The notes beneath the pieces are model-generated. The model did no database searches, was not told where the DNA came from, and saw nothing but the letters and a program-made list of their open reading frames with translations. This document shows, piece after piece, positions 26,171-34,283 of a DNA stretch of 64,000 bases (the stretch's first letter is position 1; each line of letters starts with the position of its first letter). The DNA is from Dysosmobacter welbionis (GTDB taxonomy: Bacteria; Bacillota; Clostridia; Oscillospirales; Oscillospiraceae). Both the position numbers and the translations under genes were made by a program. The DNA is taken from positions 3,434,001-3,498,000 of the forward strand of contig NZ_CP034413.3 in assembly GCF_005121165.3 (NCBI RefSeq). The letters run 5' to 3'.

Positions 26171-26813
26171 GGTAGCCCACCCCTCTCACGGTTTCAATAT
26201 AGTCCCGCCCCAGCTTGTGGCGGAGGTTTTTGATGTGGCTGTCCACCACCCGTTCATCCCCGAAGAAGTCGTAGCCCCACAGCCTGGAGAGCAGCATCTC
26301 CCGGGTGAAGACCCGCCCCGGCGCGGCCAGAAAGGTGCGCAGCAGCTCGAATTCCCGGGCCGTCAGATCCAGGGGACGGCCGTCCAGTGCAGCCTCCCTG
26401 GTGTCCAGGTCCACCACCAGATCCCGGTAATGCAGGCGGCTTTCCGCCGCTTCGCCGCTCCGGCGAAGGATCACCCGGATTTTCTCCAGCAGGACCGGCA
26501 TGGAGAAGGGCTTGGTCACGTAGTCGTCGATATTCAGGCCGAAGCCCCGGAGCTGCTGCGTCTCTCCGTCCAGAGCCGTGAGCATCAGAATGGGCACCTG
26601 GGACTGGCGTCGGATCTGCGCGCAGACCCCGAAACCGTCGATTTTCGGCAGCATGATGTCCAGCAGGACCAGGTCAAAAGACTGGGCGCGGAACAGGTCC
26701 AGGGCCGCCGCGCCGTCTCCGGCCACAGCGGCCGCATAGCCCGCGTCCTGCAGATAGGCGCACAGCAGCTCCTGCAGCTCCGGCTCATCCTCCACGATCA
26801 GAATTCGTTTCAT
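26148..26813 (-). CDS. OmpR/PhoB-family response regulator
   Basis: 221 residues. The receiver domain begins KRILIVEDEPELQ, with the phospho-acceptor Asp in LVLLDIMLPKIDG, the switch Thr in ILMLTALDG and the Lys in VTKPFSMP. The C-terminal winged helix is LDLTAREFELLRTFLAAPGRVFTREMLLSRLWGYDFFGDERVVDSHIKNLRHKLG. The ATG at 26813 gives the standard N-terminus. First gene of the two-component operon. Confidence 0.93.
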   Translation of the reverse strand: MKRILIVEDEPELQELLCAYLQDAGYAAAVAGDGAAALDLFRAQSFDLVLLDIMLPKIDGFGVCAQIRRQSQVPILMLTALDGETQQLRGFGLNIDDYVTKPFSMPVLLEKIRVILRRSGEAAESRLHYRDLVVDLDTREAALDGRPLDLTAREFELLRTFLAAPGRVFTREMLLSRLWGYDFFGDERVVDSHIKNLRHKLGRDYIETVRGVGYRAAKETR

Positions 26814-26960
26814 CAACAATCACCGGGAAAAAGTATAGCACAGGATTGTGAATTTATCATGGAGAATTTCATTTCCCCCTGTGTGGGGAACAGACCTCCG
26901 TTTCCAGCAGCGGCCGCCTGCTGCGTGACCGGTCCCATTGACCAGTGGGCACCGGAGCTG

Positions 26961-27196
26961 TGACAGGACGATTCCCAGATCCGGTTCGTGGGCTTTGACT
27001 TCTTCTGCATCCAGGTGTTCAACCCGCGTGAAAACTCCAAGGACATGATGACCATTGACAACCGACAGAAATGTGAACTCCCGGCTGAAGGCCCTCCCCG
27101 TGGACTGGAACTACACCATCCCCTTCGGCCCGCTCCACGCCCACGGGTCCGCAGTTACTGTCAAACGGTTCCTGAGCGCGGCGAGGGCGGTATTTT
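26961..27196 (+). pseudogene. Frameshifted gene remnant, unrecognised
   Basis: After an in-frame stop the sequence reads QDDSQIRFVGFDFFCIQVFN..., with the look of real protein, up to about 27065. About 10 bases on, another frame continues NSRLKALPVDWNYTIPFGPL and ends at a TGA near 27204. Residue composition is unlike the Arg/Pro-rich shadows around it. I do not recognise the family; it is short and broken, so a decayed C-terminal fragment is most likely. Confidence 0.35.
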
Positions 27197-27571
27197 CCCT
27201 TTGATCCCGCTTCACGGGCTGTAACGGAAAGGTATATGCCCATAGCTTTTGAGGCTTCTCCGGAAATCTCAATTTTTTATAATAGCCCCAGAACGGCCGC
27301 TATGCGGGAAGAGAACGATACATAATTTGATTTTTGAAAATGGGACGCGGTTCATTTCCGGGGCCAGGTGTCTGAAGAAATATCTGGCCAGCTTTTTGAG
27401 AAAAACGGATCGAATATGCTGCTGGTCGCAGACAGCAGCGGTGGGGAGCGGGACGCGGAGCACGGGACGAAGTGCCCGCCAGGTCCACCTGCCCTGCCCC
27501 AGCAGCGAGGCGGCAGGCGGCCCGCCTGTGCCGAAAGCCCGCCTCGGGGGAGTCCACCGGCTGACCCGAAA

Positions 27572-27610
27572 GAAAAAAAGAGCGGCATATCCCTATGGAT
27601 ATGCCGCTCT
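27572..27610 (-). terminator. Intrinsic terminator of the flavodiiron operon
   Basis: On the minus strand AGAGCGGCATATCC, loop ATAG, GGATATGCCGCTCT (14-bp stem) is followed by TTTTTTTCT. A second hairpin at 27624-27657 (GCGCACCGGG/CCCGGTGCGC) lies between it and the gene. Confidence 0.9.
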
Positions 27611-27709
27611 CCTCTGCGCGAAGGCGCACCGGGGGAGACCGTTTCCGCCCGGTGCGCGTTTCTTATGGGATTTCCTCCGGTGCACGGAGCTATCCGGCTG
27701 CTCGGGGCG

Positions 27710-28936
27710 TCAGTTCTCCAGGTCCTCCTGCAGGGATTCCACCAGGGCGTCCGCCAGCTGATCCAGCTCTGCGGCCTTGTCCGCCTGAAGGGAGGAGGCC
27801 AGGGACAGCCGCTCGTTGAGCACCGTCATGTTCTTGAGTTCCTCGTCGATGAAGGCCTGCATCAGGTCTCCGGACTTGCAGGCCCAGGAGCCGTTCTCGA
27901 TGATGGCGAAGGTGCGGTTCTGGAGGTTCAGGGCCTTCATGTCCTCCAGATAGCTCTTCATCACCGGGTAGATGCCCAGATTGTAGGTAACGGAGGCCAG
28001 GACGATGTGGCTGTACTTGAAGCTTTCGGCAATCAGGTAGGACACATGGGTGTTGGACACGTCGTACAGGGCCACGTCGGTGATGCCCCGTTCGCAAAGC
28101 TTGGCGGCCAGCGCCTGGGCGGCTGCCTCGGTGTTGCCGTACATGGAGGCGTAGACAATCAGCACGCCCTTGACTTCCGGCTCATAGCGGCTCCATTTGT
28201 CGTACTTGTCGATGAAGTAGCCCAGATCCTTCCGCCACACGGGACCATGAAGGGGGCAGATATACCGGATCTGGTCCAGGATGCCGCCGGCCTTGCCCAG
28301 CAGCAGCTGGATGTGGGGGCCATACTTGCCCACGATGTTGGTGAGGTACCGGCGGGCCTCGTCGATCCAGTCCCGGTCGAAGTTCACCTCGTCGGCAAAC
28401 AGCTTGCCGTCCAGGGCGATGAAGGACCCAAAGGCGTCGGCGGAGAAGAGGACGCCGTTGGTGGTATCAAAGGTCACCATGGCCTCGGGCCAGTGGACCA
28501 TGGGAGCTCCCACAAAGGTGACGGTGTGGTCGCCGAAGGAATAGGTGTCGCCCTCCTTGACCTGGATGCACTCGTGACCGTCCACATGGAAGCCGAACTG
28601 GCGCATCAGCATGAAGGCCTTCTCCGTGGAGATGATCCGGACCTTGGGATAGCGCAGCAGGATCTCCTCGATGGAGGCGCCGTGGTCCGGCTCCATGTGG
28701 TTGATGACCAGATAGTCCAGAGGCGTTCCGTTCAGCAGGTATTCGAGGTTCTCCAGCAGCTGGCGGCAGGCGGACCAGTCCACCGTGTCAAACAGGACGC
28801 TCTTTTCGTCCAGCAGCAGATAGGCGTTGTAGCTGACCCCCTTGGGGATGGGGTGGATGTTCTCAAACAGAGCCAGACGGTGGTCATTGGCGCCGACCCA
28901 ATAGAGATTTTCGGTAACAGTTCTCACACAATGCAT
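27710..28936 (-). CDS. Flavodiiron protein (oxygen or NO reductase)
   Basis: 408 residues: an N-terminal metallo-beta-lactamase-like di-iron domain and a C-terminal flavodoxin domain (from about 258, VLIVYASMYGNTEAAAQALA). Iron ligands are all present: His80, Glu82, Asp84 (HMEPDH), His148, Asp167 and His230. Such proteins reduce O2 to water or NO to N2O in anaerobes, taking electrons from rubredoxin. Here the gene is preceded, 35 bases away, by an acyl-CoA dehydrogenase with its own rubredoxin domain, an obvious candidate donor. A paralogue lies at 53356. Confidence 0.9.
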   Translation of the reverse strand: MHCVRTVTENLYWVGANDHRLALFENIHPIPKGVSYNAYLLLDEKSVLFDTVDWSACRQLLENLEYLLNGTPLDYLVINHMEPDHGASIEEILLRYPKVRIISTEKAFMLMRQFGFHVDGHECIQVKEGDTYSFGDHTVTFVGAPMVHWPEAMVTFDTTNGVLFSADAFGSFIALDGKLFADEVNFDRDWIDEARRYLTNIVGKYGPHIQLLLGKAGGILDQIRYICPLHGPVWRKDLGYFIDKYDKWSRYEPEVKGVLIVYASMYGNTEAAAQALAAKLCERGITDVALYDVSNTHVSYLIAESFKYSHIVLASVTYNLGIYPVMKSYLEDMKALNLQNRTFAIIENGSWACKSGDLMQAFIDEELKNMTVLNERLSLASSLQADKAAELDQLADALVESLQEDLEN

Positions 28937-28971
28937 GCAGAAATCCTCCTTTACTCACAGATGACAGGCCG

Positions 28972-30882
28972 TTACGCCTCAATGAACTGGTCCTTGGGCT
29001 CCGCGCACTCCGGGCAGACCCAGTCCTCCGGCAGCTTTTCAAACAACGTGCCGGGGGCGATGTCACCGTCCGGGTCGCCCAGCTCGGGGATGTACTCATA
29101 GCCGCAGCCGCCGCAGACGTATCGCTTGCCGATGGGCTCCGGCTTGGGGAGACGGGGCCGCTTCATCTTCACCATGGGCGGCGCGGGCTGCTTTTCGCCG
29201 GTGTCCAGAGCAGCGGTCAGCAGGGGCAGAATCTCGTTCACATCCCCAACGATGCCATAGTCGCAGTTTTTGAAGATGGGGGCGCCGGCGTTGGTGTTGA
29301 TGGCCACGATGGTAGAGGCGTCCTTGATACCCTTCAGGTGCTGCACCGCGCCGGAGATGCCGCAGGCGATGTACAGGTTGCCGGTGAACTTCTGACCGGA
29401 CATGCCCACATAGCGGTTCAGGGGCACGTATTTCAGCGTCTCCGCCACCGGACGGGAGGAGCCGATGGCCGCGCCGGCGGCCTTGGCCAGATCCTCAATG
29501 AGCTTCATGTTCTTCTTGCCGCCGATGCCCTTGCCGGCAGAGACCACCCGCTCCGCCTGGGCGATGGGGGTGTCCAGGGGGATGCCCACAGTGAAGTCGT
29601 GGCCGTCCTTCTTCAAATGCTCCACCAGGGCGGCCACCTGCTCGGCGGGGGAGCCGTCCCGCAGGATGACCTTCTTCCGCACACCGGTGACGGGCGCGGG
29701 CTTCTTGGGCTGGCTGGAGGAACCGCCGGAACTCTTGGGGGCCTTGCCCAGGATATGGGAGGCGATGACCACCCGCTGGATCTCGTTGGTGCCCTCGTAG
29801 ATGGTGGTGATCTTGGCGTCCCGGTAGGCCCGCTCCACCTCCATACCTTTCATGAACCCGGCGCCGCCGTGAATTTGCAGGGCGTCGTTGGTGACCTCCA
29901 GGGCGATGTCGGAGGCGTACATCTTGGCCATGGCGGATTCCATGCCGTAGGGGGCGTGCGCCTCCTTCAGCTCGGCGGCGGAGTACACCAGGAACCGGGC
30001 GCAGCGGAGCTTGGTGGCCATGTCGGCGATCTTAAAGGAGATGGCCTGCTGGAAGCCGATGGGCTTGCCGAACTGGATGCGCTCCTTGGAGTAGGCCACG
30101 GCGGCGTCATAGGCCCCCTGGGCGATGCCCAGCGCCTGGGCCGCGATACCGATGCGGCCGCCGTCCAGGGTGGACATGGCGATCTTGAAGCCGTCGCCCT
30201 CCTTGCCCAGCAGGTTCTCCCTGGGCACTTCCACATTGTCAAAGATCAGCTCGGCAGTGGAGGAGGAGCGGATGCCCATTTTGTCGTAGTGGTCGCCGAA
30301 GTAGAAGCCCTTCCAGCCCTTCTCCACGATGAAGGCGCTGATGCCCCGGGTGCCGATATCCGGTGTGGTGACGGCAAAGACCACATAGGTGTCCGCCTTG
30401 GGGGCGTTGGTGATGAAGATTTTGCCGCCGTTGAGGACATAGTGGTCGCCCTTCAGGACGGCGGTGGTCTCAGTGCCGCCGGCGTCGGATCCGGCGTTGG
30501 GCTCCGTCAGGCCGAAGGCGCCGATCTTCTCGCCCTTGGCCAGGGGCACCAGGTACTTGCGCTTCTGCTCCTCGGTGCCGTAGGCGAAGATGGGCCAGGA
30601 GCCTAAGGAGACATGGGCAGACAGGATGACGCCCGCGCCGCCGTCCACCCGGGCCAGCTCCTCCACGGCGATGGCGTAGCTCAGGGCATCCAGCCCGGCG
30701 CCGCCGTACTCCGCGGGGAAGGGGATGCCCATGAGGCCCATCTCGCCCAGCTTCCGGATGGCCTCGTCCGGGAACTCGTTCTGCTGGTCCAGCATGAACG
30801 CGATGGGTTTGATCTCCTCCTCCGCAAACGCACGGACTTTAGCGCGGAGTTCCTCGTGTGCCTGTGTGGTCTGAAACAGCAT
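28972..30882 (-). CDS. Acyl-CoA dehydrogenase-EtfA C-domain-rubredoxin fusion
   Basis: 636 residues in three parts. Residues 1 to about 383 are a full acyl-CoA dehydrogenase ([21 protein letters not shown], and the catalytic Glu in [11 protein letters not shown]). After a Ser/Gly/Pro linker, residues about 400-565 match the C-terminal FAD-binding domain of electron-transfer flavoprotein alpha ([76 protein letters not shown]). The last 50 are rubredoxin (YVCGGCGY ... [13 protein letters not shown]). This would pass electrons from acyl-CoA through two flavins to rubredoxin in one chain. It sits in an Rrf2-flavodiiron operon. Confidence 0.9.
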   Translation of the reverse strand: MLFQTTQAHEELRAKVRAFAEEEIKPIAFMLDQQNEFPDEAIRKLGEMGLMGIPFPAEYGGAGLDALSYAIAVEELARVDGGAGVILSAHVSLGSWPIFAYGTEEQKRKYLVPLAKGEKIGAFGLTEPNAGSDAGGTETTAVLKGDHYVLNGGKIFITNAPKADTYVVFAVTTPDIGTRGISAFIVEKGWKGFYFGDHYDKMGIRSSSTAELIFDNVEVPRENLLGKEGDGFKIAMSTLDGGRIGIAAQALGIAQGAYDAAVAYSKERIQFGKPIGFQQAISFKIADMATKLRCARFLVYSAAELKEAHAPYGMESAMAKMYASDIALEVTNDALQIHGGAGFMKGMEVERAYRDAKITTIYEGTNEIQRVVIASHILGKAPKSSGGSSSQPKKPAPVTGVRKKVILRDGSPAEQVAALVEHLKKDGHDFTVGIPLDTPIAQAERVVSAGKGIGGKKNMKLIEDLAKAAGAAIGSSRPVAETLKYVPLNRYVGMSGQKFTGNLYIACGISGAVQHLKGIKDASTIVAINTNAGAPIFKNCDYGIVGDVNEILPLLTAALDTGEKQPAPPMVKMKRPRLPKPEPIGKRYVCGGCGYEYIPELGDPDGDIAPGTLFEKLPEDWVCPECAEPKDQFIEA

Positions 30883-30947
30883 AGTCGTACCTCCTCTTTA
30901 ATCTTGATAAAATTTATCAACTTTCAAGCAAAAGAAAAACTGTCAAA

Positions 30948-31352
30948 TCAGGGGTCCGTCAAAATCTCCTGCAGGCTGTGGGCCCGCAGCTCCTCGTCCA
31001 GCTTGTTCTGAATCTCAGCCAGCTTGCAGTGCACGGTGCAGCCGCCGTGGCAGCTGCGCCAGGGGCATTGATACGCCGGATCCATGCAGGAGCTCAGATT
31101 CCCGCGTTCTCCCATGGCCTTCATCAGGTCATAGAGGCTGGTGCCGGTCAAATCCGCCGACAGCCGACAGCCGCCCGCCGTTCCGCGGACCACCTCCACC
31201 AGTCCGGCCTTCTCCAGCTTTTTCAGGATTTTATAGGCAAAGGCCTGGGGGAGGAGTTCATCCTGTGCGATCTGTCCCGCGGTATGCAGTTTTCCATCCA
31301 ACAGTGCCCGCAGGATGCGCAGGGCGTAATCTGTCTCCCGGGTAATGACCAA
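30948..31352 (-). CDS. Rrf2-family transcriptional regulator, probable Fe-S sensor
   Basis: 134 residues. The N-terminal winged HTH is typical (ITRETDYALRILRALLDGKLHTAGQIAQDELLPQAFAYKILKKLEKAGLVEVVRGTAGGCRL). The C-terminal part has five Cys in SCMDPAYQCPWRSCHGGCTVHC, fitting the three-Cys Fe-S ligation of NsrR/IscR/RsrR relatives. The start is a TTG at 31352 with AGGAG nine bases upstream. It heads the operon with the acyl-CoA dehydrogenase fusion and flavodiiron protein, so sensing of O2 or NO with autoregulation is inferred. Confidence 0.88.
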   Translation of the reverse strand: MVITRETDYALRILRALLDGKLHTAGQIAQDELLPQAFAYKILKKLEKAGLVEVVRGTAGGCRLSADLTGTSLYDLMKAMGERGNLSSCMDPAYQCPWRSCHGGCTVHCKLAEIQNKLDEELRAHSLQEILTDP

Positions 31353-31384
31353 TGCCGCGTTCTCCTTTTATACGTCGTATTGTT

Positions 31385-31419
31385 AATTGGAGAATACCAA
31401 TTTGGATATTTTTTGTCAA
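31385..31419 (-). promoter_or_regulatory. Promoter of the Rrf2 operon with overlapping palindrome
   Basis: Minus strand: TTGACA (31419-31414), 17 bases, TATTCT (31396-31391). The palindrome AATTGG-N6-CCAATT at 31385-31402 spans the -10, a position suited to repression by the Rrf2 protein. Confidence 0.65.
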
Positions 31420-31434
31420 GTATCGGATGCAACC

Positions 31435-31835
31435 CTATAAAAAGTTTGGCAGTGTTCCATAAAAAACCAGTCGTGATTTTGATAAAATGCCGGGGCGGAC
31501 GCCCTGGGACTCACGGTGGGCCCACCCGCCGGGGGACAGCCGGATATCGGTGTCGTTGCCGGGGAACACACTGTTCTGAAAGTCCGGCGCGGGGTCTGAG
31601 GGAACCGATTTCAGCAGGACGGCGATGCCGTTGTATTCAAACGTATTTTCGTTGTATAGGGAGTGGCCGGGAGTGCCATCGGTGCAGTTGAAACGGAACC
31701 GATTGCCCGTAAAGGTGCAGCCGGATGTGTGCTCCAGGCGGAGATCGAAAAGGCGGTGTCCCAGACGGTGAAGGTGCAGCTGCTGACCGGCTCTACGACG
31801 GCGAGGTCTTCCGCTGTGAGCTGTGGCTGCCGTCC
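31435..31835 (-). pseudogene. 5'-truncated beta-helix protein remnant
   Basis: On the minus strand one frame reads LTAEDLAVVEPVSSCTFTVW and the next, after a one-base slip in the run at 31748-31751, continues RLEHTSGCTFTGNRFRFNCT ... SLYNENTFEYNGIAVLLKSV, ending at 31435. The Cys/Asn ladder is that of right-handed parallel beta-helix repeats. There is no start: coding character stops about where the retron promoter begins (31841), so the 5' part has been lost, perhaps when the retron arrived. Confidence 0.5.
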
Positions 31836-31840
31836 GCCTC

Positions 31841-31868
31841 TTGACAGCGGCGGGCGATCTGCTATAAT
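31841..31868 (+). promoter_or_regulatory. Retron promoter
   Basis: TTGACA at 31841-31846, 16 bases, TATAAT at 31863-31868, both perfect. Start near 31875, about 11 bases before the a1 repeat of the putative msr-msd RNA. Confidence 0.75.
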
Positions 31869-31874
31869 TCTGAT

Positions 31875-32085
31875 AAAGTTCGCACCATGCCTGCTGACAG
31901 GGGTGATAGCTGCAGCCCCTTTCGGGCGCCGGCCGCGAGTCGCGGCCGGTTGGCTGGATTCTGGCGTATGCGCTTCGCGCAGGCGAGCCCGCTTGCGGTA
32001 TTGGAGCACACCTGCGATGTGCTGGAAGATACCGCCGCGCGGTTCCCCATACAAATTTGTATCGCTCCGTAGGCATGAGAAGGGA
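31875..32085 (+). ncRNA. Putative retron msr-msd RNA
   Basis: About 210 bases of structured non-coding sequence directly before a retron-type reverse transcriptase. CATGCCT (31886-31892) pairs with AGGCATG (32071-32077), which would be the a1/a2 stem. Inside are AGGGG/CCCCT (31899-31903, 31916-31920), CCGGCCGCG/CGCGGCCGG with an AGT loop (31929-31949), and a long bipartite hairpin GCGGTAT...AGCACA-loop-TGTGCT...ATACCGC (31995-32035) that would be the msd stem. ATACAAATTTGTAT (32049-32062) is a further palindrome. Length, order and the position of a2 just before the RT ribosome-binding site fit retrons. The branching G and the msd boundary are not assigned. Confidence 0.6.
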
Positions 32086-32094
32086 GGAGAGCAC

Positions 32095-33057
32095 TTGATT
32101 GTCTATCGGGAGCTCTCCTCCCTTGTGCGGGATCTGGGGATCCCCGCCGGGACGCTGTATGCCGTCAGCAATACACTGGACCGCCATTACATCCGCAGGC
32201 AGCTCCCCAAGTCCTCCGGCGGTGTGCGGGAGCTGTCGGTCCCGGACCCGCTGCTGAAGCACATCCAGCGCCAGATCCTGCGGGTGCTGCTGGTCCACAT
32301 GCCTGTGTCCCCCTACGCCACGGCCTATCGATACGGCGGCAGCACCCTGTGCAATGCTGCGCCCCATGTGGGAAAGCCCTGTGTTTTGAAGCTGGACATC
32401 TGTCATTTTTTTGACAGTATCCTGTATTCCGCTGTGAAGGAAACTGCCTTTCCAGCTGAGGTTTATGCAGAGAACTTACGTATTCTGCTGGCTATGCTGT
32501 GCTACGGGTGGGATCGGCTGCCCCAGGGGGCGCCCACATCCCCCTGCATCACCAATATCCTTATGCGGGACTTTGACAACGAGGTGGGGGCCTGGTGCCG
32601 GGAGAGGCAGATCGCTTACACCCGGTACTGCGACGACATGACGTTCTCCGGCGATTTCGCCCGGGATGAGGTGCTCCGGTGCGTGGAGCCCCGGCTGCGG
32701 GCGCTGGGGTTCTATCTCAATCCCGGAAAGACAAAATGGCTCCCGGCAGACCGCCGGCAGCTTGTGACAGGTATTGTGGTCAACAAAAAGTGCAATGTCC
32801 CGTCCGAAGAGCGCCGTGCACTGCGCCAGGAGCTGCATTTCTGCCAAAAATTTGGCATCTCCGGCCACATGGCGCGAGCCGGGATCGACGGACCGGAGGA
32901 CCGCTACCTGGCTCAGCTCCTGGGCCGGGTCAACTACCAGCTGCAGATCACGCCGGGAAGGCGGGAGCTGCAGGAAGCCCGGGACTGGCTGATCAAAGCA
33001 CAGCCGCAATACGGCGGAGGGCGGGAGACATCTCCGGCAGAAAAACAGATATTGTGA
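32095..33057 (+). CDS. Retron-type reverse transcriptase
   Basis: 320 residues from a TTG at 32095 preceded by GGGAGGAG. Motifs in order: NAAPH (87-91), the retron-specific NAxxH of region X; LDICHFFDSI (first catalytic Asp101); QGAPTSP (144-150); YCDDMTFSG (178-186, with the catalytic DD at 180-181); NPGKTKW; and VTG (224-226), the retron region Y motif. Region X, VTG and QGAPTSP together separate it from group II intron and diversity-generating RTs. It would make msDNA from the upstream RNA. There is no fused effector domain; the next gene is a tyrosine recombinase, so the usual third component of a retron defence system is missing or unrecognised. Confidence 0.88.
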   Translation: MIVYRELSSLVRDLGIPAGTLYAVSNTLDRHYIRRQLPKSSGGVRELSVPDPLLKHIQRQILRVLLVHMPVSPYATAYRYGGSTLCNAAPHVGKPCVLKLDICHFFDSILYSAVKETAFPAEVYAENLRILLAMLCYGWDRLPQGAPTSPCITNILMRDFDNEVGAWCRERQIAYTRYCDDMTFSGDFARDEVLRCVEPRLRALGFYLNPGKTKWLPADRRQLVTGIVVNKKCNVPSEERRALRQELHFCQKFGISGHMARAGIDGPEDRYLAQLLGRVNYQLQITPGRRELQEARDWLIKAQPQYGGGRETSPAEKQIL

Positions 33058-33061
33058 CATG

Positions 33062-33100
33062 GAAAAAGCGGGAACATCACGTAGATGTTCCCGCTTTTTC
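33062..33100. terminator. Terminator after the retron RT
   Basis: GAAAAAGCGGGAACATC and its exact inverse form a 17-bp stem with an ACGTA loop and A/T ends on both sides. It separates the RT from the recombinase gene, so the two are probably separate transcription units. Confidence 0.9.
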
Positions 33101-33195
33101 GGCTTTTTCCGAAGAGCTCGGGAGAATATCCCCGGCACATAAACCGCCGTCTGTAAGGTAAAATAAGGAGGATCTTTTGTTGAGGAGGTCTGCAA

Positions 33196-34041
33196 ATGTC
33201 TGAACTTACGATTTCCAGTGAACGACTCACAGCCTTTGCTGCGCACCTGCGTGCCGAGGAGCGCAGCGCCGGTACCATCGAGAATTACCTGCGCCACATC
33301 CGGGCATTCGCCGTCTGGCTGGACGGCTCTCCGGTGACAAAGGAGACGGCGGCAGCCTGGAAAGAGCATCTGCTTACGCAGGACTATGCGCCGGCAACGG
33401 TCAATGCCATGCTGGCGGCGCTCAACGGCCTGTTTCACTTTCTGGGCTGGGACGGGTGCCGGGTAAAATTTCTGAGAGTCCAGCGCCGGCTGTTCCGGGA
33501 CGCGGGCCGGGAGCTGACACGTCCGGAGTACGAACGTCTGATGGAGACGGCCCGTTCCAGAGGACAGGAGCGGCTGGCGCTGCTTATGGAGACGATCTGC
33601 GCTACCGGCATCCGTGTCTCCGAAGTGCAGTATATCACCATGGAGGCAGCAAAACGGGGCCGGACGGATATCTTTTTAAAAGGGAAAATCCGAACCATCC
33701 TCCTGCCGGAAAAACTTTGCCGGAAGCTGCTGAAATACGCGCAAAAACACAAAACCGCTTCTGGTGAGATCTTTCTCACCAGAAGCGGAAGAAGCTTGAG
33801 CCGCCGTCAGATCTGGGCGGAGATGAAACAGCTGTGCAGATACGCAGGAGTGGAGCCGGGAAAAGTATTCCCGCACAATTTTCGGCACCTCTTTGCCACG
33901 ATCTTCTACCGGGCCTGTAAGGATATTGTTCGATTGGCCGATGTGCTAGGCCACAGTTCCATCGAAACCACACGCATTTATCTGACGACCTCCGGTGCGG
34001 AGCACGCACAGCAACTAAACAGGCTGGGATTGATTTTATAG
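33196..34041 (+). CDS. Tyrosine recombinase, probable switch invertase
   Basis: 281 residues, a compact XerC/D-like recombinase: SAM-like core-binding domain (residues 8-85) and catalytic domain with the full set Arg140 (ATGIRVSEV), Lys164 region, His227 and Arg230 (HNFRHLF), His253 (LGHSS) and nucleophile Tyr262. The ATG has GAGGAGGT upstream. Its stop codon lies 6 bases before a 24-bp repeat that recurs inverted 213 bases further on, so its likely job is to invert that segment, as RecV and related enzymes do at surface-protein switches in Clostridioides difficile. A phage or island integrase role is the alternative. Confidence 0.88.
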   Translation: MSELTISSERLTAFAAHLRAEERSAGTIENYLRHIRAFAVWLDGSPVTKETAAAWKEHLLTQDYAPATVNAMLAALNGLFHFLGWDGCRVKFLRVQRRLFRDAGRELTRPEYERLMETARSRGQERLALLMETICATGIRVSEVQYITMEAAKRGRTDIFLKGKIRTILLPEKLCRKLLKYAQKHKTASGEIFLTRSGRSLSRRQIWAEMKQLCRYAGVEPGKVFPHNFRHLFATIFYRACKDIVRLADVLGHSSIETTRIYLTTSGAEHAQQLNRLGLIL

Positions 34042-34046
34042 GACAT

Positions 34047-34070
34047 AATTTATATTTTGACCATATAAAA
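34047..34070 (+). repeat. Left inverted repeat of the invertible segment
   Basis: 24 bases, AATTTATATTTTGAC-C-ATATAAAA. Matches the right copy (34284-34307, inverted) at 23 of 24 positions. AT-rich in a GC-rich genome; begins 5 bases after the recombinase stop codon. Confidence 0.85.
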
Positions 34071-34109
34071 GCGAAAATAAATATCTTTACTTACTGTATA
34101 GATAGTAAT

Positions 34110-34138
34110 ATTATACCATCTGGCATTTTGAAACACAA
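34110..34138 (-). promoter_or_regulatory. Promoter inside the invertible segment
   Basis: Minus strand: TTGTGT (34138-34133), 17 bases, TATAAT (34115-34110), with TGG directly before the -10 (extended -10). It is the only strong promoter seen in the segment and faces the recombinase gene in this orientation. Confidence 0.65.
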
Positions 34139-34168
34139 GACCCATCCCGTCTTTTGACACACAAAAAG

Positions 34169-34204
34169 AGCCGCAAAAATGAGAAAGATTGCGGCTTTTC
34201 TTTT
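34169..34204. terminator. Terminator inside the invertible segment
   Basis: AGCCGCAA (34169-34176) pairs with TTGCGGCT (34189-34196), with T-rich sequence on both strands. It ends recombinase transcription and prevents read-through into the surface-protein gene. Confidence 0.8.
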
Positions 34205-34283
34205 CATACCCATCAGTGCCTGGAAGGCGCTGCTGGCGTGGCACTTTTTCTTTCTCACAGTGCAAACTGTGCAGAGCCAGATA

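Larger units (their letters stand above)
26814..27709. other. Long gap between regulatory and redox operons
   Basis: Holds a probable gene remnant (26961-27196), the terminator of the flavodiiron gene (27572-27610) and a second hairpin (27624-27657). The rest shows no convincing gene. Confidence 0.45.

Noticed and set aside
27368-29101. 577-residue plus-strand frame over the flavodiiron gene
   Set aside because: Antisense shadow; the minus-strand gene has all its metal ligands.
32095-33057. Reverse transcriptase of a diversity-generating retroelement or group II intron
   Set aside because: QGAPTSP, NAxxH and VTG mark a retron RT; no maturase domain, template/variable repeats or intron domains V/VI were seen nearby.
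33196-34041. Recombinase as an island or phage integrase
   Set aside because: Not excluded, but there is no tRNA or phage gene next to it, whereas matched inverted repeats and a promoter segment begin 5 bases after its stop codon.
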